Assembly: GCA_000750105.3 (NCBI GenBank)
Contig: JPHH03000008.1
Location: 857,005-921,004 of the forward strand
Direction of reading: 5' to 3'
DNA length: 64,000 nucleotides
Source: Tolypocladium sp. Sup5 PDA-1
Lineage: Eukaryota; Ascomycota; Sordariomycetes; Hypocreales; Ophiocordycipitaceae
The translations under genes were made by a program, and so were the position numbers. This document shows positions 12,512 through 24,094 of this stretch, piece by piece; the stretch's first letter is position 1; every line of letters starts with the position of its first letter. The notes below the pieces were generated by a model. That model did not search any database. It worked only from the letters and a program-made list of their open reading frames with translations, and was not told the origin of the DNA.

Positions 12512-13576
12512 TTATGCCCCTCGCTTCCGTATAAATATACATCGAATTTGGCCACTGCCCTTTACAGGAACAGTCCAGCTTTGACCAGACGGGGTCATGA
12601 TATCGAGCTGGCCAGCTTCCCCATCCTCTGGAGTCAGATCAGGCCAATCTCTCCATATCTCAACAGCCGATCCCTCTGCTAGCGCATGCTGGGAATAGCA
12701 ACCGAGAACTCGTCGCGCCTGGGCTTCGTCTCCGAGCTCCAGTAACACGACCTGCGGCTGTAGTATTCCGGTAATGTCTAAGAGTCTCGAGTAGAAGACA
12801 TCCGCATGCTTCCATCCTGCTGGTACGGGAAGCCGGTTGTTGGGAACGAGCGCCAGCCGTGGCTCATACTTTCGAACAGAATACCCCAACTGCCCGTGCC
12901 CGTAGTCCCAGATCTGCTGGGAGATGTACGGAGGATTCGAGATGAGGATGTCCCAAGGCTGGCCGGCGAGCGCTTGAATATCGCCGTCGTCGAAGACGTC
13001 CATTTTAGAGATTTGCAGACTCTGGCCAGCGTTCCGTTGGTGGATATGGCCTAGCTTCGTGTTGTGATCGATGTTTTCCTGGGCGAGTTGGACGGCTTCA
13101 TCGGCGATGTCAACTCCGAGCACGTTCAATCGACCGACTGACTGCTGAAGCGAAGAGAGCAAAAGTAACGGGATGCAGCCAGTGCCAGTGCAAAAGTCGA
13201 CAATATCCAGGCCATGCTTGCCATGTCCAGGGTTACGACCCAAGAGCCTCCCCGTGTTGATTAGGTCTACGAGGTGGCACGTATAAGCCTCCGTCTCCGG
13301 CCTCGGGATTAGGACGCCGGGCCTGCACCTGACCTCCAGGTGGCCGAATGGCTGCGAGCCAAGAATGTACTGCAAAGGAACACCTCGGCCTCGTTCCCGG
13401 CATAATTTTGCCAAATGTCCGCTGTCAGGAGTCCGCGCCGTCTTGGCGACGTGCTCCGTGATCCAGCGCAGCTCATGCCGGGCAGATTGGAGGTCCCTGC
13501 ACGCAGGCAGGAGGGCCGCGAGGTTAGGGGAGTGTTGTTTGGCTTGCCGAAGAAGCCATGGCGGGAGTCGCGGCAT
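12512..13576 (-). CDS. MTQ1: PrmC/HemK-type peptide-chain-release-factor glutamine N5-methyltransferase, mitochondrial (MTQ1-like)
   Basis: A single exon of 354 aa starting MPRLPPWLLRQAKQ. It has an N-terminal helical domain with the family signature GVPLQYILGSQPFG, then RPGVLIPRPETEAY. The S-adenosylmethionine site is DFCTGTGC (127-134), and the catalytic motif NPPY (214-217) marks amino-group methyltransferases acting on Gln, Asn or adenine. In yeast, Mtq1 methylates the GGQ glutamine of mitochondrial release factor Mrf1. The other fungal paralogue, Mtq2, is much shorter (about 220 aa) and lacks the PrmC N-terminal domain, so MTQ1 fits better. It is transcribed divergently from RPB11. Confidence 0.9.
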   Translation of the reverse strand: MPRLPPWLLRQAKQHSPNLAALLPACRDLQSARHELRWITEHVAKTARTPDSGHLAKLCRERGRGVPLQYILGSQPFGHLEVRCRPGVLIPRPETEAYTCHLVDLINTGRLLGRNPGHGKHGLDIVDFCTGTGCIPLLLLSSLQQSVGRLNVLGVDIADEAVQLAQENIDHNTKLGHIHQRNAGQSLQISKMDVFDDGDIQALAGQPWDILISNPPYISQQIWDYGHGQLGYSVRKYEPRLALVPNNRLPVPAGWKHADVFYSRLLDITGILQPQVVLLELGDEAQARRVLGCYSQHALAEGSAVEIWRDWPDLTPEDGEAGQLDIMTPSGQSWTVPVKGSGQIRCIFIRKRGA

Positions 13577-13998
13577 GAATCGCGCAATTACATGCCCGAC
13601 AGTGAGTTTTTCATGGCGTCCAAGCGAGCAATAAATGGGATGAGTGGACGTGATTCACCGGCCACCTCTTGGGGCGAAGGTTTGATGTTGAGTTTATCCG
13701 AGCATTAGCCGCTGCGCGCCCATGTCGCCGCGTCGCCGTTCACTGCACCGACTGGACCCACGCTTCAAGATTCCTTGTTCTGCTCGTCGACGTCCTGTTC
13801 CTGTTCGGCACCAGGCCAGGCCACACTGCCATTTTTGGATTGACTGAGACTCGCCTGGCTACCGGCTTGGGCTTTTGTTTGAGTACTTGACTGCGACGTT
13901 ACAGTGAGTACCATCTATGGCCTGGTTGACCCGATGACTTTTGCTGACGACGAAAAACCAGAAATCATTGTACTTGCTATTACAACAGATATAACAAG
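13577..13998. promoter_or_regulatory. Divergent promoter region MTQ1/RPB11
   Basis: A 422-bp intergenic stretch between two divergently transcribed starts must hold both promoters. No specific binding site can be claimed by eye. The 60 bases before RPB11 are AT-richer than their surroundings. Confidence 0.5.
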
Positions 13999-15188
13999 AT
14001 GAACGCCCCCGATCGGTAAGTTGCTATAATTGCTCTATAGCCCTGCACTTTTGCGCTGCGTTTTGAGCGTCCTCCGCATGAGCTGTCATTGCCTCCCTTG
14101 CCCAAAAGCCCTCAATGAGACCCTGGGGAACATCGATATCAAGGACTGGGCCCGGGTCCTACCAGGCCACGATATCTCTAAGCTGTCAGTACAGAGTATA
14201 TTGGAGTCTGCGTCTCAGAGGCCGGCTGCCATCAAGACGATACCGCCGGGGCCCGGCCATGCAAGTGCCGGCTACAGCATAGGGGTTAGCGCCCGACAGC
14301 TACCAGAGCTGTTCACAGCTGTTGCACTGAGCAGTGCGAACTACCTAGCTGGGTTGTCTGGCGTTCTGCCCGAGGTGCTGCTAGTTTCAAGTTTCAAGTT
14401 TCAAGTTTGTGTGTTTCTTTTCTGTTCAATGATTCGAGGAACGGCAACCGCGCCCGACCCTGAACACAACACTGCCCCTGCCCACCCACAGTACACTTCG
14501 TTCCTCGCCCAGCCGCGCGCATCGGCTCTCAACCTCTCAATGAATCCCCGAGTTCTCCCAACTCTTGTATTTCGCCTGCGCTTGCTCATCATGGCCGGCT
14601 GCAACACGAAGCACTACAACCTCCAGGACACCGCGTAATTCGTTTGGCTTGCGGCATCTGCTGGCTGAAGCGCGTTCGCTAACCGTTGACCTAGCTTCGA
14701 GCTCTTCCTGCTCGGCGAGGGCGAGAAGAAGATCGAAGAGAAGGTTTACTCTGGTGAGTCGCCTCAGTCCCGACCGCGTGATCGCGCGTCGAGGCGCGTG
14801 CATTCTAACCTCGCTGTGCAGGCATGTCCAACACGTCGGATTTCATCCTTAACAAGGAGGACCACACGCTCGGCAATTTGCTCTCCGAGCACTTGAAGCT
14901 GCACCCCAACGTCTACATGGCTGGCTACAAGCGTGAGTCTGCGCGCCGTCCCCATTTGCTTTCGACTCGACTGACTGTGTGCCTCCAGTCGCCCATCCGA
15001 ACGTCCCGAACCTGTTCATCCGACTCCAGACTGACGGCAGCAAGACGCCGCGCGAGGTGTTCTGCGCGGTGTGCGAGAAACTCATCAACCAGCTCGAGTC
15101 GCTCCACCAGGAATTCACTCGTGAATGGGAGCTGCGCCGCATCACCAACGTGGGAGAGCAGGGCAACATGCAGACCAATGGCCACTAG
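13999..15188 (+). CDS. RPB11: DNA-directed RNA polymerase II subunit RPB11
   Basis: Four exons (13999-14015, 14695-14753, 14822-14932, 14989-15188) give 128 aa beginning MNAPDRFELFLLGEGEKK. The blocks GMSNTSDFILNKEDHTLGNL, HPNVYMAGYKLAHPNVPNL and FTREWELRRITN are hallmarks of Rpb11, the alpha-like subunit that dimerises with Rpb3 in the polymerase II core. The C-terminus adds a short polar tail after the conserved end. Introns 2 and 3 (14754-14821, 14933-14988) are ordinary. Intron 1 (14016-14694) is 679 nt and follows only 17 coding bases, which is why the first exon is easily missed. The exon-1 protein sequence MNAPDR matches the known Rpb11 N-terminus, supporting the model despite the long intron. 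Confidence 0.93.
14384..14404 (+). repeat. Heptamer tandem repeat (GTTTCAA)x3 inside RPB11 intron 1
   Basis: Three exact copies of GTTTCAA at 14384-14390, 14391-14397 and 14398-14404, followed by a partial fourth. Its function is unknown. Confidence 0.9.
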
Positions 15189-15538
15189 GTCACGAGGCAA
15201 AACGGGTGCAAGGGGCGACTGGCGTTATGGATACCAAGATATCGAACTGGCTTGCATTGGGGCTATGTCACAGGATGGAACTGCAGGTAGGAAGGGTGGA
15301 TGGCTTCACGAGATTTTGTCTCTTCCAAATTTGACGTGCCTGATTTGATCACCAGGCTAAAATTTCTGCCATTTTCTACATTGTGATTCCTCTCATGTCG
15401 CTACGGCATAATGCCCCTGTGTGGTACTCCACGCACACGAGCTTCGGCCTTCACTCTCCGCCTCGGGTTCGTTCAAAGGCGGGTTAGGCAACTCTTGGCT
15501 CCCCTGTCGTCTGATCGCTTCCACGCACTTCCGTCGGC
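15189..15538. other. Convergent 3' region RPB11/LSM5
   Basis: 350 bp between two convergent stop codons. No gene is recognised; it presumably holds both 3' untranslated regions. Confidence 0.5.
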
Positions 15539-16073
15539 TCAAGCTGCAACCTCGCCTGGTCCTTCGCCACCGGGAATCAACTGCGACTTGAGTAAGCAAG
15601 CCAGCAACTTAGTAGAGGTCAAATCAACGGCCAGCATACCATGCAGATGTTGTTTCCGTTGAGCAGAATCTTGGAGAGCTTCGTGTGGTTGCCGCTGTAG
15701 TCACTGACAGTGCTCGTCAGTCCCGTCCGCCTCGCGCGAAATACGAGCTTGTGCTTACTATTCCGTCACATCTTCCAGCACCATGTCTGTCGAGGGGAGT
15801 CAGACGAGCTCACTCAGGAATATCCAGGATGGAGGCTGCACTCACTGACGTAGTCGTCGAACCCGACGAGAGTGCCGCTGAATTCTGCGCAGACAGTTAG
15901 TCCAGCTGTCCTGCTGTGAGCCAAGTTAGGCCTCACCTTTCTCGCCCTTCATGATGACCCACATCCGTGAGCCGACGCACTTGTCGATGAGTTCTAGCCG
16001 GCGGTCAGCGGGCGCATGTGAGGTCGATGAGGGGCAGAAGAGACTGACCGAGGGGCAGCAATTGTGACGCCAT
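15539..16073 (-). CDS. LSM5: U6 snRNA-associated Sm-like protein LSm5
   Basis: Six exons (16073-16049, 15993-15937, 15884-15846, 15786-15759, 15703-15640, 15580-15539) give 84 aa; the five introns are 52-59 nt with GT/AG ends. The protein starts MASQLLPLELIDKCVGSRMW and carries the Sm1 motif (VIMKGEKEFSGTLVGFDDYV), MVLEDVTEYDYSG, and the Sm2 motif KILLNGNNICMLIPGG. LSm5 is part of both the nuclear LSm2-8 ring that binds the U6 snRNA 3' end and the cytoplasmic LSm1-7 ring that promotes mRNA decapping. More than half of the gene is intron, so no long open frame marks it. It shares a divergent promoter with the exonuclease-like gene. Confidence 0.94.
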
Positions 16074-16487
16074 GGTTGGAGTTTCTGATCCGTTGACCGG
16101 GTAGACGTGATCGCTGTTGTCAATGTTTTCGATCCGAGAGGCAGTTGCAGGCTGTCCAAATTTGTGCCCGTCAAGCCGTCGAGTTCGTTCGTCTCAAGAT
16201 CTTCTCATCGATGGCGGCCAGGGTCGGTGCTGCGAGCCGTCGTTATGGGTTTAGTTCCTCTCGCACGGCTCCACGTGCCCACGCGCGAATGACTAAGCAA
16301 CTTTGTGTCCGCAATCGCTCACCTCCCTGTAAGCGCCCGCCGCCCACGGTGATGCGCTGCAGCGGCTGTCGCGAATCCCTCCCAGCCTCCCGACCCCACG
16401 GCTGCCTGTTCACAGCCCACAGCGTATCGCCGCGTCTCGATCACTGGCCGTGGCCATGGATCTCCGCCGGCGCACAAACCGCCATCT
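16074..16487. promoter_or_regulatory. Divergent promoter region LSM5/exonuclease-like gene
   Basis: About 410 bp between divergent starts (longer if the plus-strand gene starts at 16623). No specific site is identified. Confidence 0.45.
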
Positions 16488-18369
16488 ATGACATACAAGA
16501 GAGGCCCGCGCATTGCTGGCAATGTCCTCGCACTTACACCTCTCAAGCCGCTGCGCCGTGAACGCCCTCCTGGGCGGCGGTCTCCCGGTTCTGTACGTGC
16601 CAGCTCTGGCGCAGTTCGTTCTATGAAGGTCATGAAGCGAGCCATGGCTTCGAATACGGCGAGCCCTCTGTGGAATCCGACTCTGGGCATTCGATTCTCC
16701 CCGAGCCCTGAGCCCAGGCCCAAGGCTCTGTATCCTCAACTTGATGTATCTCGATATATCCATGTTGCCGGCTCCGGCAGCAGCAACAACAGTGACCTTC
16801 TACGGGAGGCAAGCGCAGCCCATGGCGCTTACACGAGCGAGGGAAAGTTGCTCAGCGGACAATCCGTCATGGAAGCGCAGGCTGCTTTGTTGCTTGCGGA
16901 TGCTGCTGTTCTAGGAGGTGCCTCGATGGACACATCTGATGATTTCACGGGCGAAAAGGACAAGAGCAAGGTCAATGGCGAGGAGGTGGAATCTGAAAAG
17001 AAACAGAGCAAAGACCTCGAACCCGTCGATCCACCCCGGACACCGTTGAACTTCAACATCTCGACCGACCTCTTCCACGCCGCCAGGGCCGCCACCGCCG
17101 GCACCCCCGACTCCTTCTGGTCTCACACAATGTACCAGAGAATCACCTCCGCCGGCGCCGTCGAGAGGGTCAAGGTCCACTACTGCACGAGCAAGCACAC
17201 CATGGAGCACATCTGCAAGCGGCACTTCCTCGGCGAGCCCGTCCTCGGCCTCGACCTCGAGTGGCTGCCGTACGCGAGCCGCAGCTCCGGCGCCCGCGAG
17301 AACGTCTCCCTCATCCAGGTCGCCAGCCCCGGCCGCATCGGCCTCTTCCACGTGGCCATGTTCGCCAAGGGCGACGACGACCTCGTCGCGCCCACGTTCC
17401 GCAGCATCATGGGGGACCCCGCAGTGAGCAAGGTCGGCGTGCACGTCCAGGGGGACTGCACGCGGCTGAGCAAGTACTTCGGCGTCAAGGCCCGTGGCGT
17501 GTTTGAGCTCAGCCATCTGTACAAGCTGGTTAAGTTTGCGGCGGCGGGGACGCCCAGGCTGATCAACAAGGTTCCCGTGGCTCTGTCCACGCAGGTGGAA
17601 GAGCTTCTGCGGCTGCCACTGTATAAAGGGGATTCCGTTCGGTCGAGCAACTGGATGCGGCCGTTGAATGCGCAGCAGTTACAGTGTATGGTTGAGCCCA
17701 GCCCCTGACGTGAACACAGCTAACATTAGTCCAGATTCTGCCTCTGATGCATACGCTGGCATCCAACTATATCACGTCTTGGAAGCAAAACGCAAGGAGC
17801 TCGAGCCAGTACCCCCTCGGCCTCACCACGCAGAGCTCGGCCTGCCCATCCCCATCCCAGAGCTAGAGCCAGAGCCAGAATCCAGCGAGGCTTCCAGTGA
17901 AGGAGCCTCAACACAGGCAGACACCGCATCAACCCCAGCCAAACCCACACAAACGCCCAAGAAAGCCAAACCTGCGGCGACTCCCAAAGCTGCCAAATCC
18001 CCACGCCCTGCACCAAAGCCGAGAGATGCTCGCGTCACCGCCGCAGAGCTCAAGACGAAAGAGTACCGCGCCGCCAAACAGACGCCCGTGTCGGCGTCGC
18101 CGGCGGCTCTCCGCGCGTACTACATCTGGCACACCAACGAGGACCTCGCACCCGAGTCCATCGCCAAGCTACTGCGCGATCCGCCGCTGCAGATAAACAC
18201 TGTTGTCTCGTATATTCTGGATGCCATCACAGCCGAGAAGATGCCATACGGCAAGGCAAGGCTCAAGGCGGAGGTCATACCCCATCTGCATCCAAAGCTG
18301 GTAAGCGGGAGGTATCAGTACTTGGCTAGGACCTGCGAGAATATCGAACCGCCAATGGAAATGTCTTGA
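16488..18369 (+). CDS. 3'-5' exonuclease (DEDD, RNase D/WRN-like) domain protein
   Basis: Two exons (16488-17685, 17735-18369; intron 17686-17734) give 610 aa. The exonuclease domain has motif I as LGLDLEW (D256, E258), motif II around GVHVQGDCTRLSKYF, and motif III as YSASDAYAG (Y400, D404), the DEDDy form; the intron splits the motif III Tyr codon. The C-terminal part is a Pro/Ala/Lys-rich linker followed by a helical block (YYIWHTNEDLAPESIAKLLRD) resembling a helicase-and-RNase-D-type or helix-turn-helix tail. Such proteins trim RNA or DNA 3' ends; the substrate is unknown. The start is uncertain: in-frame ATGs at 16488, 16623, 16632 and 16644 are all possible, and the Arg-rich stretch after 16488 could be a mitochondrial presequence. 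Its stop lies only 59 bp from the YTM1 stop. Confidence 0.85.
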
Positions 18370-18428
18370 AGAAGAAACATGCCCCTGAATACCTTTGTAC
18401 ATTTTCTACTCCTGGATATATTTCAAAT

Positions 18429-19935
18429 CTATAACATTTGCGAAGCGAGCAGACCTCTTCCGCGATTGATTTGGACCTTCTTGTCTTCTCCTGCGCTCAC
18501 AATTCCCCACGTCTTATCCCACACAACGCTAAACACCTTGGCTCCGTCTCCGGCCGGCGGGAGCTTCTTTCCCTTCAGCCATTCCCGCCCAATCGTGTAA
18601 GCCGGCTCGCTCACACGACCCCCGCCTTCCTCCGACGTGCCAGGTCGCACGCTGCGGAGGTCCCACACCCGACATGTGCTGTCGTGTGAGCCGGATACCA
18701 ACGAATAGTCGTTTTCTGGCGCGGCCGACAGGGACACGACCATGTTGACGTGGCCACGGAGGGTCATGGCCGCGGTTGCTGCCGCAGACTCGCGAGGATC
18801 CAAAAGAGTGATGTGTCTCGCCGATGAACCCGCCGCCACCAGCGAGTTGCCTGGGAGTGCTGCCGCGCAGAGAATCGGGTGCATGGTCGTTAACCTCGAC
18901 ACCTCTCTTTGCGTGGTCAGATCAATAGTCCTGACTGTGTGGTCTTGCGACGCCGAGTATGCCACAGTAGCGTCGTTGGGGTGGAAAATGGCTGCAGTGA
19001 CGGCGTCGTTATGCATCGGCATCATAGCCAGGGGACCGCGCTGGGCGGTAGAACCAGCTGCTGCCGAAAGCTTGGCTCGCTTGGTGCTGTGGGCAGAAGG
19101 TAGGCTATCGGGGTCGGCCTGAGGAGCGACCCTCTTGGAGGACGTCCACACGCCGACACGGCCATCGGAGGAGGCTGTGAGGATGCGCTTCGTGGAGCCG
19201 TTGACCTCGATGCTGTTGATGTTCTTCTCGTGGCCCCAGAGCTCCATGCTGGGCTTGAGAGAGCCTGAGAAGCCGTCTTCCGACTCTTTATAGTCCCACA
19301 CAACAACCTTCCTGTCGAGCCCTGCCGATGCGAGCTTTGTCGGCGACAACCACCGAACGGCGTTGATGCGCTGGGTGTGACCACCTGCCCGGCCAGCGGA
19401 TGACGTGGCGACTGCCTCACCAGAAGGATTCCATATCCTAACGAGACCGTCGTAAGATGCACTCGCAACTCTCTCGTTGAAGCTGGCGCTATCGGCGAGC
19501 TTTCCTGCTGCGGAGGTCGACGAGAGGACGTCGACACTGCTAACCCAATCGTCGTGCTGGAAGCTTGCTTCGTAGACGGGCGGTAGCAGACTGCGGACGT
19601 ATTGCAGCGTCAGTGTCGTTTCAGATGACAGGCCGTTTGTCGAAAGATGCTCCTCAATGCTTGTTCGCAGGAACGTGCCGCTGGCGAGGAAGTCGAGCGG
19701 GACTGGCGACGAGGTGTCGAGCATGGACTCGGAGTTGAGAATTCGCGAGAGGCCATAGCGCTTGATGTCTTTGAAACCATCAGCATTGCTCTGTAATTGC
19801 GTCTGTTCTCGGATGTGTTTGGGAGAGAATTGACTGACCTGCAGGGACGAGCAGCTGCTGCTTCGACTCGGGGAGTTGCAGATCCGGCTCATTGGTGGTG
19901 AAGATGACCTTCACCTGGTTCGGTGAAGACTCCAT
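18429..19935 (-). CDS. YTM1: Ribosome biogenesis WD-repeat protein YTM1 (WDR12)
   Basis: Two exons (19935-19839 and 19768-18429, intron 19769-19838) give 478 aa. The start MESSPNQVKVIFTTNEPDLQ leads into the NLE domain (VPADIKRYGLSRILNSE, VPLDFLASGTFLR). It is followed by a seven-bladed WD40 propeller with repeats such as VRIWNPSGE, VVVWDYKE, GRVGVWTS and STCRVWDLRS. Ytm1 forms the PeBoW complex with Nop7 and Erb1 and is needed for 27S pre-rRNA processing. Its NLE domain is the contact for the AAA ATPase Rea1, which ejects it from pre-60S particles. The length is normal. It is convergent with the exonuclease-like gene and divergent from glycogen synthase. Confidence 0.96.
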
Positions 19936-21739
19936 CCTCAAATGTTGCCTCGTGGAGGTCGAGTAGGAATCAAGGCGACCGCTTCAATCGCCAGTCAATG
20001 AGGCTCTGGTCAAGAATTCTAGGTAGATATCGACTGGGTATCTCGACCGGTTGACACAAACTGATGTGGGATTGAGATGGAGCTCCAGAAAATTTTGGGA
20101 AAGACAGAGCCAGCCTTGTGGTTGACGGTCCCACAGCGGGGCAGATGTGGCTGGTGAACAGCCAATTGGGCTCAACCAGCCACGAGGCTGAGAACCGGGA
20201 CCAAGTGAGGACATAATTGAGCACAATGCAAGCTGAACACTCTCGGTGTAGGTCAATTGTGTATGTCAAAGGTTGGTTACAAAATAGACTGTGAGATCTC
20301 CAATGTTGTTGGCAATGTTTGACGGGCTGTCGTTTCATGGGGGTTGCAGCAGCCCGAGCGGGGCCGACCTCCGACCAACGCTGATCCCTGGAGTTGTTCG
20401 TCAAGAGGCTTGACGAGGGGAAGGAAGTCATCCACAGCTTGCTGCGACACCGGATTGAGAGCAGAACTCTCCACAGGGCTTTGCAGACTATTGCCTTTTG
20501 TATCCGCACAACACAGCATCCTTATATTTCTTCAAACTGAGGCGACGCTACCCCGCGGAGATGCCAAAGCTTGTGCTTCTCATTAGTTGTCTTCATAGCA
20601 TCGCGGATGGAAAACCACTGCCTATGTCGGATCATCAGTGGCGAAGGACGGGGCGACGTTCTCGACCAAGGTTGGTTGCAGGTGTCTTATCCCCGCATCC
20701 CCATGTCGTCATCCCGCCGTCGCAAGCTGCGCACGAGGAATCTTGGAACTTATCTTGCCGTCCGACCTTGTTCCCTACACAACCGTCCATTGCGTCCATT
20801 GCGCTGCCTAGTTGCCTAGGTACTTGCGCAAAGTCATCCGTGCCTGACCGCAGCGCTGTCAAAAGTCGCCACCTCCTGCAGTTGCAAAGTATAGTTACAG
20901 TATGTAGTAGCGCAAGGCCGTGCCATGTCCCGGGATGTGATATGAGGGCTTTAATACTGACTCGGCGGCCACGGCGGCACTGCGGCCGCCAATCTCACAA
21001 CTAACGATGGTCTCCATCACCCGACGCCTGTTCCTCCAGCTTTCGCGCTCTTTTGCCGTCTAGACCTGCGTTCGGTGGCGGTTAGTTGAGCGGTGGAGTG
21101 GTAGCGGCCCACTGAGAGGCCAGCGTCGGCGCCATCTTTCCATCCCCAGACCCACCTGCGCCAACCTCCAAGTTTCTCCAGTGGTTTGCCTGCGCCGTGT
21201 CCACTGTTTGTGCCCGTCCAGTTGCCAGCTCCCCAGGCCTGGCTGATCGTGGGTCACGGGTTCAGCCCAGGCCATCCTCTCTCCTCCTCAACAAGGCCTC
21301 TTTCCCCTCTGGCCAACCCCTCACGACAACTCCTCCGCCCTCACGGCTCGCTTTCGAACCTCTTCTGCCACAGAAGCCTGCAATACCGACCTGGAACACT
21401 GTCCGTCTGTGCTCCAACCGCTCAGCGCCAGAGGGAATTGGACCCCCACCTTCAGCAGTAGCTCACCCAAGCTCCGACGCAGCCTCGCCGATCGATCAGA
21501 CGGTGCGACCATTTGCGGAAATCTCTACTCTCTGCAACATCAACAGCTTCCTGGCCCGTCACATACCTCCAATCGCCGTTGCGAACCACCCGCACAGCTT
21601 CACAGACTTGATCCTACAGCTTCCAGTCTCTCGATCGCGAGAAATCCAGACCCATTGACCGGTCGCTGTCTGGACCCGTCCTTGTCTGTACCTTGCTGCG
21701 TAGCTCAGTTCGACGCCTCAACTCTCAGACACCGACGTC
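19936..21739. promoter_or_regulatory. Long divergent intergenic region YTM1/glycogen synthase
   Basis: 1.8 kb between divergent starts. The right 600 bp (about 21100-21739) is pyrimidine-rich and typical of a long fungal 5' leader for the glycogen synthase gene; it contains several short upstream open frames. No coding gene is recognised in either strand. Confidence 0.45.
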
Positions 21740-24094
21740 ATGGCTTCCGACGGCGAGCCGACGCAGACTCGCGATGTCAAGAACCACCTCCTCTTCGAGA
21801 TTGCTACCGAAGTAGCCCATCGAGGTGAGCACCAGTGCCCGTCCAATTGCGGTACCAGTTCGCTGACCAACATCCTCCCCCAGTCGGCGGCATCTACTCT
21901 GTCCTCAAGTCCAAGGCCCCGGTGACCACGGCAGAATATGGCGATCGATACACCCTCATTGGCCCTCTGAACCATCAATCGGTACGTGCCCTTCCGGAGC
22001 CAGCAGGGCCTCAAACGTACCCTTCGTGTGCTAACGACACTAGGCTGCGGTCGAGGTGGAAGAGATGGAGCCCACGAACCCGCATCTTGCGGCTACCATG
22101 CAGTCCATGAAGGAACGCGGCATCGGCATGCTTTACGGCCGGTGGCTGATTGAGGGGGCGCCGAGAGTCCTCCTCATCGACACCAAGACGGCCTACGGCT
22201 ACATGGATGAGTGGAAGGCCGACTTGTGGCATCTTTCCGGCATCCCCTCCCCGCCCGGGGACGACGAGACCAACGAGGCCATTGTCTTTGGCTACCTGGT
22301 TGCTTGGTTCTTGGGAGAGGTAGGCTTGGACGTACGCAGCTCTTTGGATTCACCGCTGACAGAATGCAGTTTGTATGCCACGAGAAGAACAGGGCTGTCA
22401 TTGCGCATTTCCACGAGTGGCTCGCCGGTGTCGCTCTGCCCCTGACCAAGAAGCGACGCATCGATGTGACGACCATTTTCACAACGCATGCCACTCTCCT
22501 GGGCCGATATCTCTGTGCCGGCTCCGTCGACTTCTACAACAACTTGCAGTTCTTTGACGTCGACTCCGAAGCTGGGAAGCGCGGCATCTATCACCGGTAC
22601 TGCATTGAGCGTGCCGCGGCCCATTCCTGCGACGTTTTTACGACCGTCTCCCACATTACCGCGTTCGAGTCTGAGCATCTTCTCAAGCGCAAGCCCGATG
22701 GCGTGCTCCCCAACGGTCTCAACGTCACCAAGTTTTCTGCCGTCCATGAGTTTCAGAACCTGCACCAGCAGGCCAAGGAGAAGATCCACGACTTTGTGCG
22801 CGGGCACTTTTACGGCCACTACGACTTTGAGCCGGATAACACCCTCTACGTGTTCACTGCGGGACGTTACGAGTTCCGCAACAAGGGCGTGGACATGTTC
22901 ATCGAGTCCTTGGCTCGTCTGAACCACCGGCTCAAGAACGCAGGGAGCAAAATGACGGTTGTGGCCTTTATCATCATGCCCGCACAGACGACATCGCTCA
23001 CGGTCGAGGCCCTCAAGGGCCAGGCTGTCATCAAGTCCCTCCGAGACACCACGGCTGTCATTGAGCAGAGCATCGGCCGGCGGCTGTTTGAGCGCTCACT
23101 CAAGTGGCACGAGGGCGACGGGATGCCGGATGAGAAGGAGCTCATCTCAGGGCAAGACCGTGTACTGCTGCGACGCCGCCTCTTCGCCATGAAGCGCACC
23201 GGCCTGCCGCCCATCGTGACCCACAACATGGTCAACGACGCAGAGGACCCAATCCTGAACCAGATCCGGCGAGTCCAGCTCTTCAACCACCCGACGGACC
23301 GGGTCAAGGTCGTGTTCCACCCCGAGTTCCTCAACTCGGCCAACCCTGTGCTTCCCCTGGACTACGACGACTTTGTGCGCGGGTGCCACATGGGCATCTT
23401 CCCGTCGTACTACGAGCCGTGGGGCTACACACCGGCCGAATGCACCGTCATGGGCGTCCCCAGCATCACGACTAACCTGTCCGGATTCGGCTGCTATATG
23501 GAAGAGCTGATCGAGAACTCGAGCGACTATGGTATCTACATTGTCGACCGGCGGACTAAGGGAGTGGATGACTCGGTGAACCAGCTGACGACGCACATGT
23601 ACGACTTTTGCGGCAAGAGTCGCCGTCAACGCATCAACCAGCGAAACCGCACGGAGCGTCTCAGCGACTTGCTTGATTGGAAGCGAATGGGCATGGAGTA
23701 CGTCAAGGCTCGCCAGCTGGCGCTTCGGCGAGCATACCCGTCATCGTTTGGCGGCGACGAGGAGGAAGAGGAGGACTTCATTCCCGGAGTTGAGCATAAG
23801 ATCTCGCGGCCATTCTCGGTTCCCGGGTCGCCCAGGGACAAGAGCGGCATGATGACCCCGGGAGACTTTGCAAGCCTCCAGGAAGGCCGGGAAGGCCTGA
23901 GCACGGAAGACTATGTGGCGTGGAAGCTGCCGTAAGTGATGATTGCCACGATGCAACGGTGAAAGGGGTGTTTGCTAATAATGTTAAGCAGTGACGAGGA
24001 GGACCCCGATGAATACCCCTTCCCGCTGACGCTTCGGGCCAAGCAGCAGGCCGCCGATACGGCCGTGGTCGAGGCTGCGCTGAACGGCAGCTGA
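21740..24094 (+). CDS. GSY1: Glycogen [starch] synthase (GT3 family)
   Basis: Five exons (21740-21824, 21884-21981, 22044-22319, 22370-23931, 23992-24094) give 707 aa, the usual length. The N-terminal UDP-glucose-binding segment has HRVGGIYSVL; further family blocks are FTTHATLLGRYLCAGS, FTAGRYEFRNKGVD and FPSYYEPWGYTPAECTVMGV near the catalytic glutamate of the C-terminal Rossmann lobe. It elongates glycogen by alpha-1,4 transfer from UDP-glucose onto glycogenin-primed chains in the cytosol. The C-terminal region has an RPFSVPGSPRD stretch like the regulatory Ser phosphorylation sites of yeast and animal enzymes, so inhibition by phosphorylation and activation by glucose-6-phosphate are expected from the family. 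The last exon adds an acidic segment after the 60-nt intron 4. Confidence 0.96.

Noticed and set aside
9091..13576. Possible functional cluster of mitochondrial genes (YTA12, MTQ1, with COX6, TOM7 and FLX1 elsewhere)
   Set aside because: They are interspersed with unrelated nuclear-function genes and such genes are common; adjacency alone does not support a cluster.
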